Of a stretch of 64,000 nucleotides of DNA, positions 8,107-16,230 are shown one piece after another. The stretch lies in assembly GCF_001941345.1 (NCBI RefSeq), contig NZ_CP009251.1, positions 1,302,001 to 1,366,000 of the forward strand. Reading direction: 5' to 3'. Made by a program: the position numbers and the translations under genes. This DNA is from Corynebacterium stationis. GTDB lineage: Bacteria > Actinomycetota > Actinomycetes > Mycobacteriales > Mycobacteriaceae. The notes under the pieces were generated by a model. That model had not been told where the DNA came from. It made no database searches and saw only the letters and a program-made list of their open reading frames with translations. Every line of letters starts with the position of its first letter. The stretch's first letter is position 1.

Positions 8107-9228
8107 TTAAGACTCTTCGGCAATCTTGCTCGGGGTGACCTGGAAGTGCGGGTTGGCACGGTTGGCCTTCAGTGAAGCGTGTGACGGCGGATCGGAAGGT
8201 ACGTGCTCGGGGCGGCGCGCTTCCATGCGACGACGCAGCTCTGGCACGATCTGGGTGCCGAGGATTTCAATCTGGTTGAGGACAACCTCCAGCGGCAATC
8301 CGGCGTGATCCATTAAGAAGAGCTGGCGCTGGTAGTCGCCTACCCAGTCGGCAAACTGCATGGTGCGTTCAATAACCTGCTCTACGGTGCCCACGGTCAA
8401 TGGGGTGAGCTCGGTAAATTCCTCCAGGCTGGGGCCATGGCCATATACCGGTGCGACATCGAAGTAAGGACGGAACTGCTTCTTAGCTGCTTCTTCCGTT
8501 TCACCGACGAAAATCTGGCCGCCAAGACCGACGATAGCCTGGTCAGCGCGACCGTGTCCATAAGCCTCGAAGCGGTTGCGGTACATGCCCACCATCTGCG
8601 CGACGTGTTCTTTATTCCAGAAAATATTGTTGTGGAAGTAGCCGTCGCCGTAGAAAGCTGCTTGCTCTGCAATCTGTGGGGAGCGGATGGAACCGTGCCA
8701 CACAAAAGGTGGAACATCATCGAGCGGGAATGGGGTAGAGGTATAACCCTGCAGTGGGGTGCGGAACTTTCCTTCCCAGGAAATATTCTTCTCGCGCCAA
8801 AGACGTCGCAGCAGATGGTAATTTTCAATGGAAAGCGGGATACCTTCGCGGATGTCCTTGCCAAACCATGGGTAGACCGGTCCGGTATTACCGCGGCCCA
8901 TCATCAAATCCACGCGGCCGCCGGAAAGGTGCTGCAAAAAGGCAAAGTCTTCAGCAATCTTGAGCGGATCATTGGTGGTAATCAAGGTAGTGGAAGTCGA
9001 CAGAATCAGATTTTCTGTCTGCGCGGCGATATAGCCTAAGTGCGTGGTCGGCGAAGAAGGCACGAAAGGTGGGTTGTGGTGCTCGCCGGTGGCAAAGACA
9101 TCTAGGCCGACTTCCTCTGCCTTGAGCGCAATTTCCGTCATGGAGTTGATGCGCTCATGCTCAGTTGGGGTCTTGCCGGTGGTGGGGTCCTCGGTGACGT
9201 CGCCGATGGTCATGATTCCGAATTGCAT
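8107..9228 (-). CDS. LLM-class flavin-dependent oxidoreductase (CE1758 family)
   Basis: The 373-residue protein is a bacterial luciferase-like TIM-barrel flavoprotein. It has 'FGIMTIGDVTED' at the N-terminus, 'ATGEHHNPPFVPSSP', 'ILSTSTTLITTNDPLKIAEDFA', 'SGGRVDLMMGRGN' and 'FVGETEEAA', the usual LLM motifs. Members use reduced FMN and oxygen to oxidise small organic molecules. The FMN reductase encoded directly downstream probably provides the flavin. The start ATG has GAGGG 8 nt upstream. The name CE1758 comes from the C. efficiens family member; substrate unknown. Confidence 0.9.
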   Translation of the reverse strand: MQFGIMTIGDVTEDPTTGKTPTEHERINSMTEIALKAEEVGLDVFATGEHHNPPFVPSSPTTHLGYIAAQTENLILSTSTTLITTNDPLKIAEDFAFLQHLSGGRVDLMMGRGNTGPVYPWFGKDIREGIPLSIENYHLLRRLWREKNISWEGKFRTPLQGYTSTPFPLDDVPPFVWHGSIRSPQIAEQAAFYGDGYFHNNIFWNKEHVAQMVGMYRNRFEAYGHGRADQAIVGLGGQIFVGETEEAAKKQFRPYFDVAPVYGHGPSLEEFTELTPLTVGTVEQVIERTMQFADWVGDYQRQLFLMDHAGLPLEVVLNQIEILGTQIVPELRRRMEARRPEHVPSDPPSHASLKANRANPHFQVTPSKIAEES

Positions 9229-9300
9229 TGTCGTGCCCTCGCTAAGAATTCGAGAAAGTATTTAACTTCAATGTTTAAGTGTTTCCAGAAAGAAGAATAG

Positions 9301-9310
9301 CACATATGTG
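9301..9310. promoter_or_regulatory. Palindrome CACATATGTG upstream of the LLM/FMN reductase operon
   Basis: A perfect 10-bp palindrome directly followed by the 6-bp palindrome ACATGT, about 75 bp upstream of the LLM start codon. Position and symmetry suggest an operator, but no regulator can be named. Confidence 0.35.
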
Positions 9311-9337
9311 ACATGTCAACAAGCGGGTGTTGGTGCT

Positions 9338-10087
9338 TCACCTTCCGTTTAAGGCCTCAATCAATACTGCGAGGTCAGAAGAGGTAATAATTCTCAATGG
9401 CCGCTCGTTGCGTTTGCCAGTCTCGGTGACGATGGCGGCGTAGGGAAGACGTCCGTTCTTATCTGGGTTGATGAGTGCATCGACAGCTTCTTGCGCCGTG
9501 ATATCTCGCGACAAGAACACGGCATCATCGATCTTTTTGACCATTTCTAAAACGTCGCCGATGGTGCGGGCGTCAAGGACGTTATTGTCAGCGAGATCTT
9601 TTGCCACCCAGCGTGAGATGGTGTTGGTGGTTAATAGTTGGATGAACTTGTGGTCTTCGTAAATCGGTATCTGGGCGAAGCCTTGAAGACGAATCACGCG
9701 CAGTGCTTTGGATACTTCAGACGCGGGCGTTAGCGTCACCACTTCCGTGGATTCCAAGATGGATAAAGCGCGGGGTGGATCCATTAAAATTCCGCGCAGC
9801 ATTTCAATATCTTCTATAACCGCAGGATGTGGCTCGGCTATAGGTTCGCCCTCGTGGTAACGGCCATGAGAAATGGCATTGCGCAGGTTTCCATAGTCTT
9901 TTAAGACTTCTCCTTGCTGGCGTGAGAGCAAGTGTTTATCCACTGCCCGGTCGACCATCCACCAAAAAGAGTCGGAACGTTTGGCATCTAAAGCGATGCG
10001 CAGATGAGTTTCGATGTCATTGAAAGCGGCGAGGAAAGGGATGGCGCGGCTTTGGTAGCTAGAGGCATCACTATTTGAGGACGTCAT
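9338..10087 (-). CDS. HEPN-like domain fused to a pair of CBS domains
   Basis: The 249-residue protein has two parts. Residues 14-100 are helical and contain 'YGNLRNAISHGR', an R-x4-H motif (Arg69, His74) in a setting typical of HEPN and related helical domains. Residues about 105-249 look like two CBS motifs, with 'VVTLTPASEVSKALRVIRLQGFAQIPIYED', 'FLSRDITAQEAVDALIN' and a closing 'LRIITSSDLAVLIEAL'. CBS pairs bind adenine nucleotides, and HEPN domains with R-x4-6-H are often RNases. A nucleotide-gated RNase is an inference only. The gene is monocistronic; TACGCT lies 8 nt before the ATG, so it may be leaderless. Confidence 0.7.
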   Translation of the reverse strand: MTSSNSDASSYQSRAIPFLAAFNDIETHLRIALDAKRSDSFWWMVDRAVDKHLLSRQQGEVLKDYGNLRNAISHGRYHEGEPIAEPHPAVIEDIEMLRGILMDPPRALSILESTEVVTLTPASEVSKALRVIRLQGFAQIPIYEDHKFIQLLTTNTISRWVAKDLADNNVLDARTIGDVLEMVKKIDDAVFLSRDITAQEAVDALINPDKNGRLPYAAIVTETGKRNERPLRIITSSDLAVLIEALNGR

Positions 10088-10192
10088 GCTTTTCTAGCGT
10101 ACCGAGATTGCCCATTTGGACATCGCCAAATTGTGGCCTAAATCCCTGCAGGGTGCGAGTTTTAGGCAGTGCAGGTTCAAGGCGGCGTGGGT

Positions 10193-11092
10193 TTAAGACG
10201 TGTAAACGCCGCGCTCGAGGTAGTCACAGGTTGCCATGGTGCCTTCTCGGTAGCCGGCGAGAAAAGCTTCCTGGCGCTGTTCGGAGGTTCCGTGGGTAAA
10301 GGTATCTGGGCGCACCTCGCCTGAGCTGCGTTCTTGGATATTGTCATCGCCAACCGCGCGTGCAGTCTCGACTGCCGCCGCTACCTGTTCCCGAGTGATT
10401 GGCTCTAAGAGTGCATCCTCACCTTTGTCGGCATAAGAAGCCCAAATGCCCGCGTAGCAGTCGGCCTGCAGCTCGATCTTCACAGCGTTGGATTCTGCAC
10501 CCGGCTCGTTATAGTTCGACAGCCCCAATGTGCCTTCGAGCTGCTGAACATGGTGTCCGAATTCGTGGGCGACGATATACATCTGTGCCAGCGGGCCGTC
10601 AGAGCCGCCAAGGCTTTCTAGCTGTTCGAAGAAAGAGACATCGAAATAGGCAGTTTGATCAGTGGGGCAGTAAAACGGGCCGGTGGCTGCCGAAGCCATA
10701 CCGCAGCCTGACTGCGTGGTCTGCTGGAAGATAACGCGGCCTGGTTCTGTGTATTCAATACCGGCTTGCTGTGGCAAAAGTTCTGCCCAGACATCATCAA
10801 CCGAAATGCCGGTATAGTCCACGCGGCAATCGGCATAAGTATTGCCGTCTTCAAGAGTCTGGCAATGTGCCAAAGGTTCATTGGCATCTTCGCCGCTTTC
10901 AATAGCCGGCTGGGCTTGCTCCTGGCCGCCGACCAACTCGCCCAGCTGCCCCGGGCTTCCACCCAGAAGTAGAAATAATCCCACCAGCAAGAGAGAACCA
11001 AAGCCACCGCCGGCAGCAATCATGCCGCCACGCCCGCCACGACCCGAGGATGCACGGCGGCCTTGCGGAACAGAACCCTTTTTGAATGTCAT
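10193..11092 (-). CDS. Neutral zinc metallopeptidase, YpfJ family
   Basis: The 299-residue protein has a basic Gly/Arg-rich N-terminus, a transmembrane helix at about residues 24-42, a Gln/Glu-rich linker and an extracytoplasmic domain with the zinc motif 'HEFGHHVQ' and the third-ligand region 'ELQADCYAGIWA'. 'FYCPTDQTAYFDVSFFEQL' is also characteristic of the YpfJ/putative neutral zinc metallopeptidase family. Cysteine pairs (LAHCQTL, YADCRVD, SGCGMA, FYCPTD) fit an exported, disulfide-bonded enzyme. I start at the ATG at 11092 (MTFKKGSVPQGRR), where the conserved N-terminus begins; the ATG at 11119 adds nine residues. Confidence 0.9.
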   Translation of the reverse strand: MTFKKGSVPQGRRASSGRGGRGGMIAAGGGFGSLLLVGLFLLLGGSPGQLGELVGGQEQAQPAIESGEDANEPLAHCQTLEDGNTYADCRVDYTGISVDDVWAELLPQQAGIEYTEPGRVIFQQTTQSGCGMASAATGPFYCPTDQTAYFDVSFFEQLESLGGSDGPLAQMYIVAHEFGHHVQQLEGTLGLSNYNEPGAESNAVKIELQADCYAGIWASYADKGEDALLEPITREQVAAAVETARAVGDDNIQERSSGEVRPDTFTHGTSEQRQEAFLAGYREGTMATCDYLERGVYTS

Positions 11093-11200
11093 GCACTGAT
11101 CATGCCATAGCCAAGACAAGAAAATGGGTGGAGAGTAGAAAATTTCCGATAACCGCGCAACGCCCTTGATGCAGAATACGGAATATTTAGATGACTAAGA

Positions 11201-11229
11201 TTGACCCCTTTAGAGAAGGGCGCGATAAA
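11201..11229 (+). promoter_or_regulatory. Sigma-70-type promoter for aspS
   Basis: TTGACC (11201-11206) and GATAAA (11224-11229) are separated by 17 bp, close to the housekeeping consensus. The implied leader before the aspS GTG is about 100 nt. Confidence 0.5.
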
Positions 11230-11339
11230 GACGAGTAGACTTGGGCCGTTCATGTCTTCTTCCTCCTTGTCGCGCGCGCTGTCTACGCAAGGCGATGGTC
11301 GAAGAAGTGGCTGCAAACTTGAAAGGAATGAACACAAAC

Positions 11340-13163
11340 GTGTTGCGTACACACCTAGCGGGCGAACTCCGCAAAGAGCTAACCGGAGAAACCGTCACCT
11401 TAACCGGTTGGGTTTCCCGACGTCGTGACCACGGCGGCGTTATCTTCATTGACCTGCGCGACCGTTCCGGTCTCGCACAGGCTGTCTTCCGCGAGTCTGA
11501 GGTTGCTGAGCAAGCTCACGAACTGCGCTCGGAATTCGTCGTGAAGGTAACCGGCGTTGTTGAAGCTCGCCCAGAAGGTTCAGAGAACCCAAACCTGGCA
11601 TCTGGCGAGATTGAACTTAACGTCACCGAGCTCGAGGTGTTGAATAAGTCTGCAGCACTGCCATTCCAAATCGATGACCCATCGTCTTCCGGTGAAGTAG
11701 GCGAAGAAGCACGTCTTCGCTACCGCTACCTAGATTTGCGTCGCAAGACCCAAGGCGACGCACTGCGTCTGCGCTCGGCTGCTAACCGCGCTGCTCGCCG
11801 CGTTCTGGACCGCCACGAGTTTACCGAGATTGAAACCCCAACTCTGACCCGCTCTACGCCAGAGGGCGCGCGTGACTTCCTGGTCCCAGCACGTCTGAAG
11901 CCAGGTTCCTGGTACGCACTGCCGCAGTCCCCACAGCTGTTCAAGCAGTTGCTGATGGTTGCTGGCATGGAGCGTTACTACCAGTTGGCACGTTGCTACC
12001 GCGACGAAGACTTCCGTGCAGACCGCCAGCCAGAATTTACTCAGCTGGACGTTGAGATGTCCTTCGTTGACCAAGAAGACGTCATCGCCTTGGGCGAAGA
12101 GATCATTGCTGAGCTGTGGAAGCTTATCGGATACGAGATCACCACTCCGATCCCACGCATGACCTACGCGGATGCCATGAAGTACTACGGCACCGATAAG
12201 CCAGACCTGCGCTTTGATATCAAGCTCGTAGAGTGCACCGACTTCTTCAAGGACACCACCTTCCGCGTATTCCAGAACGAATACGTCGGCGCGGTCGTCA
12301 TGGAAGGTGGCGCATCTCAGCCACGTCGCCAGTTCGACGCTTGGCAGGAATGGGCAAAGCAGCGCGGCGCTAAGGGTCTTGCTTACATCACAGTTGCCGA
12401 AGATGGAACCTTGGGTGGCCCAGTTGCGAAGAACATTACCGCCGCTGAGCGCGAAGGCATTGCAGAGCACGTCGGCGCTAAGCCTGGCGATGCGATCTTC
12501 TTCGCTGCTGGTGATACGAAGTCTTCCCGTGCACTGTTAGGTGCTGCACGTGGAGAGATCGCTCGCAAGAACGACCTCATCAAGGAAGGCGACTGGGCAT
12601 TTACCTGGGTTGTTGACGCTCCAATGTTTGAGCCAGCAGCTGAGGCCACCGCATCCGGTGACGTTGCTTTGGGTAACTCCTCATGGACCGCTGTGCACCA
12701 CGCCTTTACCTCTCCTAAGCCAGAGTGGATGGATTCTTTTGATGAGAATCCAGGTGAGGCTACGGCTTACGCTTATGACATTGTCTGCAACGGCAATGAA
12801 ATCGGCGGCGGCTCCATCCGTATCCACAACGCTGATGTGCAAAAGCGCGTCTTCAACGTCATGGGTATCGGCGAAGAAGAAGCACAGGAGAAGTTCGGCT
12901 TCCTCTTGGATGCCTTCCAGTACGGTGCGCCACCACACGGCGGCATCGCTTTAGGCTGGGACCGTATCGTCTCGCTGCTCGGCGGCTTCGACTCCATCCG
13001 CGACGTCATCGCATTCCCGAAGTCCGGTGGCGGAGTAGACCCACTCACCGATGCGCCAGCACCAATTCCTGCGCAGCAGCGTAAGGAAACTGGCGTTGAT
13101 TTCAAGCCAGAAAAAGCTAAGGCACAGGCAGACGCTAAGCCTGCTGACCAGGCTGAAGCTTAA
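11340..13163 (+). CDS. aspS: Aspartyl-tRNA synthetase
   Basis: The 607-residue protein is a bacterial-type class II AspRS: N-terminal OB-fold anticodon domain ('[25 protein letters not shown]'), catalytic core with '[23 protein letters not shown]', '[22 protein letters not shown]', motif 2 '[18 protein letters not shown]', the GAD insertion, and motif 3 '[10 protein letters not shown]'. Corynebacteria lack AsnRS, so by family knowledge this enzyme probably also charges tRNA-Asn for GatCAB. I prefer the GTG at 11340: GAAAGGA lies 12 nt upstream and the protein then begins VLRTHLAG like its relatives. The ATG at 11328 directly abuts that ribosome site. Confidence 0.96.
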   Translation: MLRTHLAGELRKELTGETVTLTGWVSRRRDHGGVIFIDLRDRSGLAQAVFRESEVAEQAHELRSEFVVKVTGVVEARPEGSENPNLASGEIELNVTELEVLNKSAALPFQIDDPSSSGEVGEEARLRYRYLDLRRKTQGDALRLRSAANRAARRVLDRHEFTEIETPTLTRSTPEGARDFLVPARLKPGSWYALPQSPQLFKQLLMVAGMERYYQLARCYRDEDFRADRQPEFTQLDVEMSFVDQEDVIALGEEIIAELWKLIGYEITTPIPRMTYADAMKYYGTDKPDLRFDIKLVECTDFFKDTTFRVFQNEYVGAVVMEGGASQPRRQFDAWQEWAKQRGAKGLAYITVAEDGTLGGPVAKNITAAEREGIAEHVGAKPGDAIFFAAGDTKSSRALLGAARGEIARKNDLIKEGDWAFTWVVDAPMFEPAAEATASGDVALGNSSWTAVHHAFTSPKPEWMDSFDENPGEATAYAYDIVCNGNEIGGGSIRIHNADVQKRVFNVMGIGEEEAQEKFGFLLDAFQYGAPPHGGIALGWDRIVSLLGGFDSIRDVIAFPKSGGGVDPLTDAPAPIPAQQRKETGVDFKPEKAKAQADAKPADQAEA

Positions 13164-13171
13164 TACGAATT

Positions 13172-13208
13172 CTCCCGCGCATATCGATAAAAGACCTGTG
13201 TGCGGGAG
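13172..13208 (+). terminator. Weak hairpin terminator after aspS
   Basis: CTCCCGC pairs with GCGGGAG across a 22-nt loop, with no T-tract. It probably only partly ends the aspS transcript. Confidence 0.45.
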
Positions 13209-13291
13209 CAGAAGCTAGTAAATGGAACCACTAGTTTCTGCCGCGAAAACTCTTCCGTGGTATTTGTGGTTCCAGACTCAAGGAGAAGACC

Positions 13292-14518
13292 GTGAACCTA
13301 GAACAACAACAAGTCGTCGACATCGCTCAAGACTTGCTGTCGCGGCGGTTTGGCGGTCAACAAAAGCTCTCCGAAGTAGAAGAACTCTCTGGTTCTGGCC
13401 ATGCAGTCGTCCTGCGCGCACGGGTTGCATCCTCACCATTTCTGCAACAGCGCACGGTAGTGCTTAAGCACAACCCGCCAACGGGGCAGGCTTTGGATGA
13501 TGTGGCCTTCATCAGTGAGGTAGTGGCGTATCAATTCACCACCTCGCTATCCGAAGACACCAGGCCAGGACCCGTGCTTTTAGCGCACGATATTGATGAG
13601 CGTATTTTGGTGCTCACTGACTTAGGCGACTCCAATACTTTGTCGGATACCTTGGCAAAAGCTGATGATGAAGAGCGTCTGCAAGTAATCCGCGCACTTG
13701 GCACGGAGTTGGGGCAGATGCATGCCGATACTGCTGGCCGCGAGCCTGACTTCGAAGCGCTTGCTAACCGTGTAATCCGCAATCAACCGGATATCATCAA
13801 CTATCAATTGCGTGCGGAAGCATTGCACAATTCGATTTATCTCGGCTTGGAAATTCTCCAGCGCGCAGGACTGACCCCGCCGGAGGCTGTTTCTAGCTAC
13901 GCGAACGCGTCCGCTGCGACACTGCTAAGCGGTAACGAGCGAGCATTTACTCCTTTCGACTTGTCGCCAGACAACATTATTGTTTCCCAGAAGATTTCCT
14001 TCTTGGATTATGAATGGGCAGGCTTTAGAAACGTTGGCTTTGACGTGGCGTGCGTTATTGCAGGCTTCCCACAGTTCCTGTTCGCTCGCCCGATCTCAGA
14101 TGAAGAAGGAGATGTCTTCATCCATGCGTGGGCTCGCGAGGTAGTAGAAACTTGGCCACGCTTTGGCGAAAGTGAAGAACTTAACCGCTTGATTGTGCGT
14201 TCACTCATTGGATGGGCACTTTCCAGCGTTGCCACCATGTACGCCGGTGGTGTGGAAGAGCTAGCAGCATTTTCTTCTGAAGACCGCGAGATCGATGACG
14301 TTTTTGCTAATTCCCTATTGCGCGGAAGCAACCAGGCTCCCTTTAGCGACGATGAGCTTTTGATTCGCCGCGACCTTTATGAGACATTCGAATCGCTCCA
14401 CAGGTTTGCAGGACGTCGCGGACGTGGCTCTTATGCTGAGGAATATAAGTCCATTGAGGAATTTAGCCAGCAGGTTGCCGACCGGCTGCGGGAGCCACGC
14501 CCGATCAATTATCGCTAG
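13292..14518 (+). CDS. Aminoglycoside-phosphotransferase-fold kinase of unknown substrate
   Basis: The 408-residue protein has an APH/choline-kinase-like fold: an N-lobe with 'VVLKHN' supplying the ATP-binding lysine, and a C-lobe catalytic loop 'TPFDLSPDNIIV' followed by 'FLDYEWAGFRNVGFDVA'. The usual H-x-D-x4-N loop appears as F-D-L-S-P-D-N, so the aspartate and asparagine are kept but the histidine is not. The metal aspartate is present in LDYE. Activity is therefore likely, but the substrate is unknown; resistance should not be assumed. A GTG start with AAGGAG 7 nt upstream is convincing. The gene occupies a conserved place between aspS and rarA in corynebacteria. Confidence 0.7.
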   Translation: MNLEQQQVVDIAQDLLSRRFGGQQKLSEVEELSGSGHAVVLRARVASSPFLQQRTVVLKHNPPTGQALDDVAFISEVVAYQFTTSLSEDTRPGPVLLAHDIDERILVLTDLGDSNTLSDTLAKADDEERLQVIRALGTELGQMHADTAGREPDFEALANRVIRNQPDIINYQLRAEALHNSIYLGLEILQRAGLTPPEAVSSYANASAATLLSGNERAFTPFDLSPDNIIVSQKISFLDYEWAGFRNVGFDVACVIAGFPQFLFARPISDEEGDVFIHAWAREVVETWPRFGESEELNRLIVRSLIGWALSSVATMYAGGVEELAAFSSEDREIDDVFANSLLRGSNQAPFSDDELLIRRDLYETFESLHRFAGRRGRGSYAEEYKSIEEFSQQVADRLREPRPINYR

Positions 14519-14603
14519 CCTAGGCATCTCCTTGGCCGCCTCACTGGGGCTATCCAAGAGACTGTTCAAGGCTTAGGGCTTTTCAAATGGTGAGAAGGTA
14601 GTC

Positions 14604-16046
14604 ATGACCCAAGATTCGTTATTTCCAACCGGTCCGTCTGCCGAATCGGAAGGGGATTCTGCTTCAGGCATAGCTGGACGTGGTGGGGCGATGTTTGCTG
14701 CGCACACGGGTTCTCCATTGGCTGCTCGCATGCGTCCGCAGCACCTGGATGAAGTCTTAGGCCAAGACCATCTTCTGGCACCGGGAAAGCCATTGCGCCG
14801 GTTAGTAGAAGGCTCTGGTGAAGCCTCAGTCATTTTGTACGGACCTCCCGGCACCGGCAAAACCACGATTGCCTCTCTGATCGCTGCAACTATGGGACAG
14901 AATTTCGTTGGCTTGTCCGCGCTCGACTCCGGGGTCAAACAAGTTCGAGAAGTAATCACCCACGCCCGCCAAGAGGCTATCCGCGGGGTACGCACAGTAC
15001 TTTTCATCGACGAGGTACACCGCTTTTCCAAAACTCAGCAGGATGCGTTGCTCGCGGCTGTTGAAAACCGCACGGTACTCCTGGTGGCAGCAACCACGGA
15101 AAACCCGTCTTTCTCGGTGGTTTCGCCGTTGCTTTCTCGCTCACTGTTGTTGCAGCTAAACTCCCTGGAACCTGCCGACATTGCGAAGTTAATCGATCGC
15201 GCTATCGAGTCACACCGCGGACTGCAAGGTCGCATCAAGATAACAGATGAAGCCAAAGAGCAGTTGACGATGCTCGCCGGTGGCGATGCACGCAGAGTGT
15301 TGACCTATCTCGAAGCAGCTGCCGAAACCGCTGAGGACGTGTACTCAAAAACCACTGAAAGTGAGTCGGACGGGGAAGGCGCTGCACAGCCGGTTTTAAC
15401 CACGGAGGTGCTCAACGCCAGCGTAAACCGCGCAGTGGTGCGCTATGACCGTGACGGCGATCAGCATTACGACGTGGTGTCAGCTTTTATTAAATCCATT
15501 CGTGGATCAGACGTGGATGCTGCCTTGCACTACCTAGCGCGCATGATCGAGGCAGGGGAGGACCCACGGTTTATCGCGAGGCGCTTGATCGTGCACGCTT
15601 CTGAAGACATTGGCATGGCAGATCCCACAGCACTGCCTACCGCGGTGGCAGCAGCTGAAGCCGCGCAATTGATCGGTCTTCCGGAAGCCCGCATCCCGCT
15701 GGCACAGGCGGTTATCCACTTAGCTACTGCACCGAAATCCAACTCGGTGATGCAAGCTATTGCAGCGGCACAAGAAGATATCGCCCGCGGCAAGATTGGG
15801 CATGTGCCGCCGCATTTGCGCGATGGACATTATGAAGGTGCAAAGCGTTTGGGAAGTGCAGTCGGATATAAATTTCCACACGATGATCCACGCGGTGTCG
15901 TCGCCCAGCAATATCTGCCGCAGGAACTGGCGGATGCCCGGTACTACCAACCCACCAACCACGGTGCGGAGAAGCGAATTTATGAATATCTCCCACGGTT
16001 GCGCGGGATCGTGCGGGATGAGAAAAACGCCGGCGGAAGTAAATAA
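14604..16046 (+). CDS. rarA: Replication-associated recombination protein RarA (MgsA)
   Basis: The 480-residue AAA+ ATPase resembles clamp loaders and acts at stalled replication forks. It has '[16 protein letters not shown]', Walker A 'GPPGTGKTT', Walker B 'LFIDEVHRF', sensor 1 '[11 protein letters not shown]' and the C-terminal tetramerisation region with '[23 protein letters not shown]'-type sequence and 'GYKFPHD'. A Ser/Asp-rich insertion around residues 250-265 is not conserved. The N-terminal 25 residues are a variable extension. The gene follows the APH-fold kinase by 85 bp and precedes alaS. Confidence 0.94.
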   Translation: MTQDSLFPTGPSAESEGDSASGIAGRGGAMFAAHTGSPLAARMRPQHLDEVLGQDHLLAPGKPLRRLVEGSGEASVILYGPPGTGKTTIASLIAATMGQNFVGLSALDSGVKQVREVITHARQEAIRGVRTVLFIDEVHRFSKTQQDALLAAVENRTVLLVAATTENPSFSVVSPLLSRSLLLQLNSLEPADIAKLIDRAIESHRGLQGRIKITDEAKEQLTMLAGGDARRVLTYLEAAAETAEDVYSKTTESESDGEGAAQPVLTTEVLNASVNRAVVRYDRDGDQHYDVVSAFIKSIRGSDVDAALHYLARMIEAGEDPRFIARRLIVHASEDIGMADPTALPTAVAAAEAAQLIGLPEARIPLAQAVIHLATAPKSNSVMQAIAAAQEDIARGKIGHVPPHLRDGHYEGAKRLGSAVGYKFPHDDPRGVVAQQYLPQELADARYYQPTNHGAEKRIYEYLPRLRGIVRDEKNAGGSK

Positions 16047-16122
16047 AATCTCGAGTTAGAGAAATTCCTGCCCCGTATTCCGAACCAACGCCCAAGACGG
16101 GTAAAGTCTTGTGGTGTTGAGT

Positions 16123-16154
16123 CCGCGCTTTAACAAGGTATTGCCCAAGCGCGG
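16123..16154 (+). terminator. Hairpin between rarA and alaS
   Basis: CCGCGCTT (16123-16130) pairs with AAGCGCGG (16147-16154), followed by CAAAAAG rather than T's. It may terminate rarA inefficiently or be part of the alaS leader. Confidence 0.4.
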
Positions 16155-16230
16155 CAAAAAGATTTAGCCCAGTAGTAGTTATTATGGCTTGTGATTTTAA
16201 CTACCGATAGATGCAAAAGGACACTGCACA

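Noticed and set aside
11093..11339. Possible T-box or leader-peptide control of aspS
   Set aside because: No T-box motif, specifier hairpin or terminator-antiterminator pair is visible. The short frame starting at 11252 overlaps aspS and has no Asp-codon run.
16047..16230. Possible riboswitch upstream of alaS
   Set aside because: Only one simple hairpin is present; no conserved aptamer core was recognised.
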